The notes beneath the pieces are model-generated. The model had not been told where the DNA came from. It saw only the letters and a list, made by a program, of their open reading frames with translations, and made no database searches. Of a DNA stretch of 42,396 bases, positions 21,040 to 29,127 are shown piece by piece. The stretch is from Candidatus Enterococcus wittei (lineage in GTDB: Bacteria; Bacillota; Bacilli; Lactobacillales; Enterococcaceae), in assembly GCF_002140175.1 (NCBI RefSeq), contig NZ_NGMO01000002.1, forward strand, positions 772,857-815,252. Direction: 5' to 3'. Position numbers and translations under genes: made by a program. Position 1 is the first letter of the stretch. The number at the start of each line of letters is the position of its first letter.

Positions 21040-22755
21040 TTATTCCTCCTCCTGTGATGCGACGATTTCACGATATTCAGCGGATTGTTGAAGTAAAGCA
21101 TCGTGTGTACCTTGAGCGACGATTCGACCTTGATTCATCACAAGGATGTTCTGTGCTTCTTGGATCGAACGAACTCGTTGTGAGATAATGATAACCGTCG
21201 TATCTAAAGATGTCTGTAGTGCTTTACGTAAGTTTAAATCTGTTTGATAATCTAACGCACTCAAGGAATCATCTAGAATCAGTAGGGCAGGTTTAGCAAT
21301 CAATGCTCGAGCAATCGTCAAACGTTGTTTTTGCCCACCTGAGAAATTTTTCCCGTTTTCCATGACTTTAGTATCTAGTCCTTTAGGTAACTGACGAACA
21401 AATTCTTCTGCTTGTGCGATTCTCAACGCTTCCCAGCATTCGGCATCTGTAGCATCCGCTTGGCCCCATTGTAGATTTTCTCTAATAGTACCGGTAAATA
21501 AGACCGCTGTTTGTGGAACTTGTGCGATCTGGTTTCGTAAGGAATCTAACTTCCAATCACGAACATCTAATGCTTCAAAAGATACTGAGCCGGAACTGAC
21601 ATCGTAGAATCGAGGAATCAATTGAGTCAAGGTTGTTTTCCCACTTCCTGTTGGACCGATGATCCCTAAAACAGTATTTTTCTTTAGGTGGAAGGTGATG
21701 TCTTGTAAGGAAAGCCCAGAATCTGCAGTATAACGAAAATCGACATGATCAAATTGAACGATCGAGTCAGCATCTGCCATAGGTTCATGTGTAGTGGCTG
21801 CATCATGGATCGTTGTTTCAGTATCTAACACTTCCTTGACTCGCTTACCTGATGCTTCGGCGCGAGTAAAAATGACTACTAGGTTTGAAACAACGATCAA
21901 CGCCAACAACATTTGATTCATATAGTTGATCAAGGCCAACACTTGTCCTTGTTGGAGATGCCCAATATTGACTTTCACTCCACCAACAGTCAAAAGACAA
22001 ATGATCCCAACATTCATAATCAGTGTTGTGGCTGGAGATAATAAGGCAGAAATGTTAGAGACTCGCAAATAATTTTTTGCTAAGGTATCAGTATCCTCAT
22101 CGAAGGTCTGGATCTCTTTATTTGTCCGTGAGAATGCACGGATAACGCGTACGCCACTTAGATTTTGGCTGACGGTTTCATTGAGGCGATCAAGTTTTTC
22201 TTGTACCTTTTGATAAAGAGGGATCGTTTTTTTGATGATGAAAAATAAAATGATAGAAAAAATAGGTAAAAGTGCTAAGAAAAATAAGCCGATCTGCCAA
22301 TCGATCACAAAGGCCATCACTACTGAACCAATACTTAAAAAAGGTGCCCGTATCAATAGACGAATGACCATTGCCAATGCGAGTTGCAGCTGATTGATAT
22401 CATTAGTCATACGGGTAATCAAAGTATCTGTTCCGAAATGATTCAATTCACTGTGAGAAAAAGCATTGATTTTCTTGATGAGTTGATTTCTCAGTTCTGT
22501 TCCAAAACCTTGCGAAGCGATAGAGGCATAATATTGGCAGATAATGGCACAGATCAAACCAATTATGGAGATAGCAATCATCCACAGTCCCATTTCTATG
22601 ATGACTCCACGATTGTTCATTTTTAGACCGTTGTCTATCAAGGAAGCCATTAATAAAGGCAAAATCAGTTCAAAGACAGCTTCTAAAAATTTGAAGACGG
22701 GTCCTAGAATGATTTGTTTACGGTAATCTTTTGCGTAGCGTAATAACTGAATCAT
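21040..22755 (-). CDS. ABC exporter half-transporter, degenerate-site subunit
   Basis: 571 residues: six-helix membrane domain (~15-300), then ATPase domain. Walker A GPTGSGKTT and signature FSGGQKQR are intact, but Walker B is LLILDDSLSALD (Asp for the catalytic Glu) and the H-loop reads IIISQRVRSI (Gln for His). These changes mark the non-hydrolysing composite site of heterodimeric exporters; its signature half comes from the variant DGQ in the partner. First gene of the pair, with GGAGGAATGAA upstream. 2 bp separate the two genes. Confidence 0.88.
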   Translation of the reverse strand: MIQLLRYAKDYRKQIILGPVFKFLEAVFELILPLLMASLIDNGLKMNNRGVIIEMGLWMIAISIIGLICAIICQYYASIASQGFGTELRNQLIKKINAFSHSELNHFGTDTLITRMTNDINQLQLALAMVIRLLIRAPFLSIGSVVMAFVIDWQIGLFFLALLPIFSIILFFIIKKTIPLYQKVQEKLDRLNETVSQNLSGVRVIRAFSRTNKEIQTFDEDTDTLAKNYLRVSNISALLSPATTLIMNVGIICLLTVGGVKVNIGHLQQGQVLALINYMNQMLLALIVVSNLVVIFTRAEASGKRVKEVLDTETTIHDAATTHEPMADADSIVQFDHVDFRYTADSGLSLQDITFHLKKNTVLGIIGPTGSGKTTLTQLIPRFYDVSSGSVSFEALDVRDWKLDSLRNQIAQVPQTAVLFTGTIRENLQWGQADATDAECWEALRIAQAEEFVRQLPKGLDTKVMENGKNFSGGQKQRLTIARALIAKPALLILDDSLSALDYQTDLNLRKALQTSLDTTVIIISQRVRSIQEAQNILVMNQGRIVAQGTHDALLQQSAEYREIVASQEEE

Positions 22756-23019
22756 CGATATTCATTCCTCCTATAAAAAATTTAGACCCTATCATCCTGC
22801 TAATAATGGTAAAAAAAATTAAATGATGAAGTAGATGTTAAATAAATAGTACGAATCGCTTAAACAATATCAATAACATATTAAGAAAACGTTCGCTATT
22901 TTAAGTAGGTCCCTTCATATTGTAGCCTATGAAATTTAGAATGGAAAGAGAACAAGCCTTTTCATAAATGTCGCTTTTTAGAAATTCTTAAGAAACACCT
23001 CGATCTTTATTGGCTTTAC
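22756..23019. other. Non-coding gap upstream of ABC exporter
   Basis: AT-rich, no open frame of note. It holds the exporter promoter region; a GAAAACGTTCGC (22887-22898) only loosely resembles a cre site. Nothing else supported. Confidence 0.4.
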
Positions 23020-23063
23020 AAAAAAAGAGACTCAGAAAAATCTTTTCCGAGACTCTTTTTTTT
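23020..23063 (-). terminator. LPMO gene terminator
   Basis: On the minus strand: AAAGAGTCTCGGAAAA, short loop, TTTTCTGAGTCTCTTTTTT. It lies 24 bp past the LPMO stop. Confidence 0.85.
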
Positions 23064-23086
23064 GCTGTTTTATCAACGATTTATAA

Positions 23087-23740
23087 TTATTTTTTTAAAG
23101 TATTTTGGATATCTGTTAAAGGTGTTTTACTTTGAATATTCGCATCAATCACATTGTAGAAAGCATAAGCGGTATCGTCAATATCCCAAACAGCTAAAAT
23201 AACGTGGTAACCAAAATGATCATTTGGAATATTGACTGTGTGTGTCGGATTAGTACTAGCGAAAGCACCATTCCCTTGTATTTCACCAATTGGTTCTAGT
23301 TCATCACGTGTTAGTGGTTTGTTTTGATCCCAGCCATTTTTTGTGATGTAGTAATGCCATTTAGTTGTTACATGATTTGCTGTAAAGGTCCATGTGAACG
23401 TATTTGCGCCTGTAGTTAAATTTTGTTTTGTCCAGAGTGCTGACGTTTGTTGATCTAAAAGAAAATCACCAACTGCGCCATTTGCAGAAGCAATTTTCCC
23501 ATCTGCAGGTCCAGCGGCAGGAAAACCTTTAGGGGCTTCTAATGATTGTGGCTCATCGATTACTTTTCCATATTTTTGAAAGGCAGCATTCCAGTTACCC
23601 GCTTTATCCAAGTTACCTTGATAGCCACGACTGATTGGTTCTGAAACATAACCATGAGCTGAAACATCCACAGATGATAATGCAGTTAAGCCAGTTGTTG
23701 CCAAGATCATTCCTAACCCTACTAATGTCTGTTTTTTCAT
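23087..23740 (-). CDS. Chitin-active lytic polysaccharide monooxygenase (AA10)
   Basis: 217 residues from the ATG at 23740. A 28-residue signal peptide ends VSA, leaving His29 as the mature N-terminus (HGYVSEPISR). This His and His123 (FTANHVTTKW) form the copper histidine brace of AA10 monooxygenases (CBP21 family), which oxidatively cut crystalline chitin. There is no extra binding domain. GGAGGAATGAAC precedes the start; the ATG two codons earlier is too close to the ribosome site, and the longer frame to 23818 has no support. Secreted; works with the chitinase encoded 1.5 kb away. Enterococcus faecalis has the same pairing. Confidence 0.92.
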   Translation of the reverse strand: MKKQTLVGLGMILATTGLTALSSVDVSAHGYVSEPISRGYQGNLDKAGNWNAAFQKYGKVIDEPQSLEAPKGFPAAGPADGKIASANGAVGDFLLDQQTSALWTKQNLTTGANTFTWTFTANHVTTKWHYYITKNGWDQNKPLTRDELEPIGEIQGNGAFASTNPTHTVNIPNDHFGYHVILAVWDIDDTAYAFYNVIDANIQSKTPLTDIQNTLKK

Positions 23741-24074
23741 GTTCATTCCTCCGATAAATACTTTATTATAAAAGATTTCTCTTCTACAAAAATGAAGTAT
23801 AACGAAGTTTTTGCTCAAAAAAACAATTTGTACACTATTGCAACAAATCTAAAAATTTGTAACTAGAATCTAAGTTTCTTTTCTAGTGTTATAACTAAAT
23901 AGATGAAAGATATCAGTTGATCTTTAGGAGTTAGATAAGTGTTGAGCTAAATGTATTTTCACTAAGAATAAGCAATATATTATGCCATAAATGTTTCTGA
24001 GTATTAGCAAAAAAGCAAAGAATGATTTTCGCTATTTTTATGAAATATCTTTATGAGGTTAGCGTGAAAAGACA
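23741..24074. other. Non-coding gap between LPMO and rgg
   Basis: AT-rich. It contains the LPMO promoter region, with no convincing peptide gene or operator. Short pheromone genes sometimes accompany Rgg regulators, but none with a ribosome site was seen here. Confidence 0.4.
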
Positions 24075-24146
24075 AGCGTGGGACAAAAGCGTTATTTACT
24101 TTTGTGCCACGCTCTAAATACATATAAATGCTTCTGTCCCAGCTTC
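24075..24146. repeat. GGGACA-type intergenic hairpin element
   Basis: AGCGTGG-g-ACAAAAG (24075-24089) pairs with CTTTTGT-g-CCACGCT (24099-24113). GCTTCTGTCCCAGC follows at 24129-24142 and could pair alternatively with the GGGACA arm. Such 'tgggaca...tgtccca' hairpins recur between genes in staphylococci and enterococci, often as terminators. Here it follows the rgg 3' end and lacks a long T-run. Confidence 0.5.
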
Positions 24147-24187
24147 GTTGGTTAGTTAGGATAAATAGTAATCAGGAAAACAGATTA

Positions 24188-25093
24188 CTAGGACACTAAT
24201 ATTTTGCTTCCCTTTGTTTTTGAACGAGCATCAACCTGTTCTGACAGTGAGACCATTAGTTTTTCTTTTAACTCATTCAGATAATCTCTCGTATTGGTCA
24301 TTTCTAACCAACCAAAGAAAGCCATTCCTTCTTCGATATCTTTACAAGCTACTTTTTGCCCATCAGCCAATCTGTCTAACGCAGTAAAAACTTTATAGTA
24401 TGCCAAGTCTAAAGATTGCTTATGGGCGGTAGAGAGTTTTTTCAAGGTTGCTAAAAATAATTTTCGTAGAATTATCGACTCACGATCAAAGGAAAGACGT
24501 AGTCCGTTTAAGATGAAATTGGATAAGATTTCAGAATAATAAGTGGTATCTATATACGCTTTCATTTTTGTAATGCTGTTTTGAAAAGAGTGAATGATAT
24601 ACTCATCTTCAAAAATAAACAAGCAATTTGAAAAAATAGTCAGTTCGAAATGTCCCCAAGTATCTATCTTTTCAAGATATTTTTTGATGACGTTGATTTC
24701 TTCAGTCATTGATGCAGTAAAGGAAGCGCTGTATAAATAACTCGCGATTAATTTTCGCTGAGCATAAATCAAGCGGTAATAGATATTCCCCGTTTTTTCG
24801 TATTCATTCAACAATTCTTGTTCTTGAGCTGGAGTAATCGTTTTTGAAGTAATTAAGTAATTAGTTAGTTTCTGTTTATTTGAAAGAGAGTTGCTATTTA
24901 AAAGAAACTGATATTCTTCAAGTGAAATGTTCATGCGATCAAGATAACTTACTAGTAGTTCAAAGCCAATTTTTGTACCTCTGGTTTCAAATGCAGCCAA
25001 TGTACCTCTTTGAGAGATTCCATCAGTTAATTGTTCTTGTGTTAAGCCACGATCTTTTCTTAATTTTCGAATTAGAGCAGCATGTTCTGTCAT
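24188..25093 (-). CDS. Rgg/GadR/MutR-family transcription regulator
   Basis: 301 residues from the ATG at 25093, chosen because AGGAGGT lies 8 bp upstream; the frame continues to 25228 without a ribosome site. N-terminal XRE helix-turn-helix (residues ~6-60: LIRKLRKDRGLTQEQLTDGI, RGTLAAFE), then a long all-helical repeat domain like that of Rgg proteins, which usually bind short peptide pheromones. It sits between the LPMO and the chitinase and probably controls one or both. A peptide partner was not found. Confidence 0.78.
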   Translation of the reverse strand: MTEHAALIRKLRKDRGLTQEQLTDGISQRGTLAAFETRGTKIGFELLVSYLDRMNISLEEYQFLLNSNSLSNKQKLTNYLITSKTITPAQEQELLNEYEKTGNIYYRLIYAQRKLIASYLYSASFTASMTEEINVIKKYLEKIDTWGHFELTIFSNCLFIFEDEYIIHSFQNSITKMKAYIDTTYYSEILSNFILNGLRLSFDRESIILRKLFLATLKKLSTAHKQSLDLAYYKVFTALDRLADGQKVACKDIEEGMAFFGWLEMTNTRDYLNELKEKLMVSLSEQVDARSKTKGSKILVS

Positions 25094-25297
25094 GCTCAAT
25101 ACCTCCTGAAGGGCAATTTTTTTATAAATACATATTAACATATTAACTAAATCGGATGTTATGTTTTCATAACTGTGCTGTTTTATATAAAAAGTGCGTA
25201 TTTTTATGGAGATTTGTTGTAATAGCATACAAAATAAATTTCCTGTTTTTTTACATGCTTTAATGTGGATTGTAATACAAAACTAGGAGGGAAAAAA

Positions 25298-27034
25298 ATG
25301 AATAGAAAAACTTTGTTATTTTCAGTAGGACTTTTAGGATGCTTGATAGGTGGAGGCACAAACGTATTTGCGGCTGATGCTGCAGACACTATGCCAGATA
25401 TTTCTACGAAACAAATTTCCGTAGGTTATTATCACAACTGGGCAAGTGAATATGGAGCAGGGTATAAAGGCGGAAGACCGGCGGATATTGATTTAGCAAA
25501 AGTAAATCCATTTTACAACGTGATTTCCGTGGCTTTTATGAAGGGAGAGGGTATCCCAACTTTTAAACCTTATAATATGTCTGATCAAGAATTTAGAGCT
25601 AAAGTAGCAAGTTTGAATGCTGAAGGACGTGCTGTTCTTATTTCACTTGGTGGTGCTGATTCCCATATAGAATTACATAAAGGGGACGAACAATCTTTTG
25701 CAAACGAAATTATTCGTTTAGTAGAAGTCTATGGTTTCGATGGATTAGATATTGATTTAGAACAAACTGCTGTTGCTGCAGGAGACAACACAACAGTTAT
25801 TCCAGAAGCATTGAAAATTGTTCGTGATCATTACCAGAAAGAACAAAAACATTTTATTATTTCAATGGCTCCAGAATTCCCTTATTTAAGAACCCAAGGG
25901 AAGTATGTTCCTTATATCACAGCATTGGAAGAACAATATGACTTCATCGCTCCTCAATTATATAATCAAGCAGGGGATGGAATCAGTGTAGGATCAGAAT
26001 GGATCGCTCAAAACAACGATAGTAAGAAATTTGAATTCCTTTATGGTATCTCAAAAGCATTTAATGAAGGAAATAACGGATTTATCAAAATTCCAGCAAA
26101 TCGTTTAGCTTTAGGGATTCCTGCGAATGAAGATGCTGCAGCAAACGGGTTCGTTCAGGATCCGTCAAAAGTCTATCAAGTGTTTGAACAAATGAAGAAA
26201 GATCAAACACCACTGAAAGGCTTGATGACATGGAGTATCGATTGGGATGAAGGAAGAAATTCAGCAGGTGTGATGTACAATAGTGGATTTGCAAAATCAT
26301 ATCAAGATCTATTTGGTACACCAACGCCTGATACACAGAAACCATCTCAACCAACTAATTTAAGAGGTACAGCAACATCCTCATCTGTTTCTTTGTCTTG
26401 GCAAGCATCTACGGATAATGTAAGTGTTGCTTCTTACAACATCTACGAGAATGATCAATTAGTGGGAACAAGCCATACGACTAACTTCACTCATTCAGGA
26501 TTACTTGCTGATACGGTCTACACTTATAAAGTTGAAGCAGTTGATACTTCAGGCAATAAATCTACTCTTTCAGACGCCTTTACGATCAAAACAAATGAAC
26601 TGACTCAATTACCTGCACCTTCAGTTCCAGACAACCTAGCAGTGAAAGGTGTGACAAAGTCGACCGTTTCATTAGAGTGGAAAGCTAATGATCAAGCTGA
26701 AGAAATCACACATTACGAAGTTTACCGCGATGGTGTCAAAGTGGCTGAATCAGTTGCACCTATTTTTGAAGATAAAAACTTAACGGTAGCGACTACTTAT
26801 AGCTACCAAATCAAAGCAGTCAATGCAATTGGTACATCAGAACTTACACAAAAGGTAATGGCAACGACTTCAAATGAGCAAACAGAAGGCGAAGAATGGA
26901 CAATTGGAAAAGCTTATGTAACCGGTGATATCGTTACGTACAATGGAAAAACGTATCGTTGTCTACAAGCTCATACAGCTATTGCTACTTGGGCACCAGA
27001 TTTAGTAACGAGCTTATGGCAATTAATTGGTTAA
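25298..27034 (+). CDS. Secreted GH18 chitinase with FnIII and CBM5/12 domains
   Basis: 578 residues. Signal peptide of ~26 residues ending VFA. GH18 catalytic domain (~residues 36-345) with DGLDIDLE (148-155), Glu155 being the acid catalyst, and the substrate-assisting MAPEFPY and SWS-type MTWSIDWD segments. Two fibronectin III modules follow (~355-440 and ~448-535), then a C-terminal CBM5/12 chitin-binding module (WTIGKAYVTGDIVTYNGKTY, ending WQLIG). The start is set by CTAGGAGGG 7 bp upstream of 25298. Next to LPMO and Rgg, this is an enzyme pair for chitin or related host glycans. Its terminator hairpin is followed directly by an IS. Confidence 0.94.
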   Translation: MNRKTLLFSVGLLGCLIGGGTNVFAADAADTMPDISTKQISVGYYHNWASEYGAGYKGGRPADIDLAKVNPFYNVISVAFMKGEGIPTFKPYNMSDQEFRAKVASLNAEGRAVLISLGGADSHIELHKGDEQSFANEIIRLVEVYGFDGLDIDLEQTAVAAGDNTTVIPEALKIVRDHYQKEQKHFIISMAPEFPYLRTQGKYVPYITALEEQYDFIAPQLYNQAGDGISVGSEWIAQNNDSKKFEFLYGISKAFNEGNNGFIKIPANRLALGIPANEDAAANGFVQDPSKVYQVFEQMKKDQTPLKGLMTWSIDWDEGRNSAGVMYNSGFAKSYQDLFGTPTPDTQKPSQPTNLRGTATSSSVSLSWQASTDNVSVASYNIYENDQLVGTSHTTNFTHSGLLADTVYTYKVEAVDTSGNKSTLSDAFTIKTNELTQLPAPSVPDNLAVKGVTKSTVSLEWKANDQAEEITHYEVYRDGVKVAESVAPIFEDKNLTVATTYSYQIKAVNAIGTSELTQKVMATTSNEQTEGEEWTIGKAYVTGDIVTYNGKTYRCLQAHTAIATWAPDLVTSLWQLIG

Positions 27035-27093
27035 AAAATATTGAAAAAAACTGTAAATAACATTCTAAATCTAGGGATTTGTTTACAGTCTGA

Positions 27094-27113
27094 CAGCAAG
27101 CGCAAGCTTGCTG
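27094..27113 (+). repeat. Terminator hairpin A, left copy (IS target duplication)
   Basis: CAGCAAGC-GCAA-GCTTGCTG abuts the IS left end. The T-run expected after a terminator stem is missing; it is found with the second copy at 39093-39099. Confidence 0.85.
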
Positions 27114-28633
27114 CAGACTGTAGACAAAGAAAAAAATTTCTTTGTTCTACAGTTTTTTTGTTACAATTAAAGAAAACGTTTGCTTTTCGAGGAGGAATGT
27201 ATAATGATGTCCAAACAATCAATGGATAGTCGAATGGAAGAAGCCAAAATTTCGCTAGATGCACTTGTTCCTAAAAATCATTTGGTCCGTAAAATTGACA
27301 AATCATTGTCATTTGATTTTATTTATCCAATTGTTGAATCAACTTACTCGACCATTGGTCGTCCTAGTGTTGATCCTGTCGTCTTAGTAAAATTAGTATT
27401 CATTCAATATTTATTTGGGATTCGTTCGATGCGTCAGACCATTAAAGAAGTTGAAACAAACCTAGCTTATCGTTGGTTTCTTGGGCTTAGTTTAATTGAT
27501 AAAGTTCCTCATTTTTCGACTTTTGGTAAAAACTATGCACGGCGTTTCAGAGAAACCGATTTGTTTGAACAGATATTTATCGTTATTCTTGAACAAGCAG
27601 TTGATGCTAGATTTATTCATGAAGAAATTTTGTATATGGATTCAACTCATATTAAAGCGAATGCGAACAAACGTATTTTTACAAGAGAAATGGCACATAA
27701 AGAAGCCATTTTATACCAAAAACAATTGGAAGAAGAAATTAATGAGGCAAGAATTGCCGAAGGCAAACGCCCTTTTGGTTCAATCATTCGTCAGGAGGTG
27801 GTAGAAAGGAAAATTAGTGTCGCAGATCCAGAAAGTGGTTATTATGTAAAAACAGAACGAGAAAAACAGTTTGCTTATTCTGCTCATACCGTTTGTGATG
27901 AAAATGGTTTTGTATTAGATGTCATGATTACGCCTGGAAATCTACATGACAGCCGAATGCTCGTGCCACAAATTGAACGTGTTAAATCGCGTGGTTTCTC
28001 CTTTTATGGTGTAGCTGCTGATGCTGCGTACAAAACACCTTGGAATACCAAGTATTTAATCGACCAAAAACTACGGCCCATTTTTCCTTATACTCGACCC
28101 AAAGGAAACAAAGAACGTTTTAAAAAGAAAGATTTTGATTATGATTCCCATTATAATTGGTACTTATGCCCCAATGATCAAACACTTCAGTTTCGCACAA
28201 CTACTCGAGATGGCTATAAAAAATATGTATCTAAATCTTTTATTTGTGAAACTTGTCCATTATTGAAAAATTGTACAGAAAGCCAGAAACACCAAAAAGA
28301 AATACATAGACACATTTGGGAAGATTACTTAGATGAAGCAGAACATTTACGCCATACGGCGTATAATCGCGAAAAATATAAAAAAAGAAAAGAAACGATT
28401 GAACGCGTTTTTGCAGACGCAAAGGAAAAGCATGGAATGCGCTACACCAAGTATCGAGGCTTGGAAAAAAATCAGGTGCATACGATGCTTGTTTTTGCCG
28501 CAATGAACCTGAAAAAATTGGCCACTTGGCAGTGGAAGCATATGTCTTCATATCTTTTATTATACAAAAATAGACAAAAGTATCAGTCTACACTCTTAGT
28601 AAAGAGGAAACTGATGCTTTTGTCTACAGTCTG
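27114..28633 (+). mobile_element. IS1182-family insertion sequence, copy 1
   Basis: 1520 bp with terminal inverted repeats CAGACTGTAGACAAA. The left end carries a further hairpin (CTGTAGAACAAAGAAA type) ahead of the transposase. The right end carries a long stem TAGACAAAAG-t-ATCAGT / ACTGAT-g-CTTTTGTCTA. Bounded by hairpin A on the left and hairpin B on the right. Copy 2 (39120-40639) is the same length, opposite in orientation, and identical wherever compared. Confidence 0.9.
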
Positions 28634-28757
28634 CAGAAAGAAAGGTATCCTTTCTTTCTGTTCACCAATTGCCCCTATGCCTTCTTGTCACTTATATTTC
28701 TATATAGAAAAGTCTCTTTTTATTGAAGTACTATCTCAGTATCATTCCTATATCTAA
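27204..28757 (+). CDS. IS1182-family transposase, copy 1
   Basis: DDE transposase. Starts at 27204, 8 bp after GAGGAGG. The acidic triad is probably Asp in YMDSTHIKA, Asp in VAADAAYKT and Glu in KETIERVFADAKEKHG. A cysteine cluster (FICETCPLLKNC) precedes the last. There is no stop codon inside the IS: the frame crosses the right end at codon C/28632-28634 and continues ~41 residues into flanking DNA (RKKGILSFC...). The natural length is thus set by the insertion site. An AGAAAACGTTTGCT resembling a cre site lies before the ribosome site. Confidence 0.9.
   Translation: MMSKQSMDSRMEEAKISLDALVPKNHLVRKIDKSLSFDFIYPIVESTYSTIGRPSVDPVVLVKLVFIQYLFGIRSMRQTIKEVETNLAYRWFLGLSLIDKVPHFSTFGKNYARRFRETDLFEQIFIVILEQAVDARFIHEEILYMDSTHIKANANKRIFTREMAHKEAILYQKQLEEEINEARIAEGKRPFGSIIRQEVVERKISVADPESGYYVKTEREKQFAYSAHTVCDENGFVLDVMITPGNLHDSRMLVPQIERVKSRGFSFYGVAADAAYKTPWNTKYLIDQKLRPIFPYTRPKGNKERFKKKDFDYDSHYNWYLCPNDQTLQFRTTTRDGYKKYVSKSFICETCPLLKNCTESQKHQKEIHRHIWEDYLDEAEHLRHTAYNREKYKKRKETIERVFADAKEKHGMRYTKYRGLEKNQVHTMLVFAAMNLKKLATWQWKHMSSYLLLYKNRQKYQSTLLVKRKLMLLSTVCRKKGILSFCSPIAPMPSCHLYFYIEKSLFIEVLSQYHSYI
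28634..28663 (+). repeat. Terminator hairpin B, inner copy
   Basis: CAGAAAGAAAGG, loop TAT, CCTTTCTTTCTG, then TTC. It is the reverse complement of the hairpin right of copy 2, with GAAC completing a 15-bp stem arm on the csbD side. The T-run belongs to the copy at 40640. Confidence 0.82.
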
Positions 28758-28770
28758 ATCATCATAGAAT

Positions 28771-28992
28771 TTATTTTTTATCTTTTTTAGAAAACTTATG
28801 TTTAACGTCTTCAAATCCTTCTTTGAGTTCATCACCGACATTACGGGCTTTTTCTTTAATATCCGCACCTACAGATTGTGCTTTGCCTTCACGTTCTTTG
28901 CTTTTATCACCTGTAGTTTTACCATAGGCTTCTTTTCCTTCGCCTGCTACTTTGTCTTTCAAATCTTTAGAGCGTCCTTCTAAATCTGCCAT
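28771..28992 (-). CDS. CsbD-family stress protein
   Basis: A 73-residue, highly charged, lysine/glutamate-rich helical protein ([20 protein letters not shown]) of the CsbD family, small proteins commonly induced in general stress; molecular role unknown. GAGGAGGAATTAGA upstream supports the start. In the arrangement before the inferred inversion, hairpin B would be its complete terminator; now hairpin plus IS follow without the T-run. Confidence 0.85.
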   Translation of the reverse strand: MADLEGRSKDLKDKVAGEGKEAYGKTTGDKSKEREGKAQSVGADIKEKARNVGDELKEGFEDVKHKFSKKDKK

Positions 28993-29127
28993 TCTAATTC
29001 CTCCTCTAAAATTTGTTTTCTGTCACTAAATTCAGAGTAACACCAATGGCAGAAACAAACAAACAGTATGCTTGAACACGGTGTGTTTTAGCAATAGTTC
29101 ATTTTCCTTTTAAAGAAAGAAAACAGC

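Noticed and set aside
25207-25287. A 26-codon plus-strand frame (MEICCNSIQNKFPVFLHALM start) ahead of the chitinase, as an Rgg pheromone
   Set aside because: No ribosome site, overlaps the likely chitinase promoter, and the C-terminus does not look like known short hydrophobic peptides.
27045-27092. ACTGTAAA...TTTACAGT inverted repeat left of copy 1, as an additional IS end
   Set aside because: It resembles the IS end (GTTTACAGTCTG against GTCTACAGTCTG) but is 8 bp with a 26-nt loop and is not seen at the other copy; too weak for a call.
27167-27190. cre-like AGAAAACGTTTGCT before the transposase
   Set aside because: Two consensus positions fail, including the outer T and A; kept only as a remark in the transposase entry.
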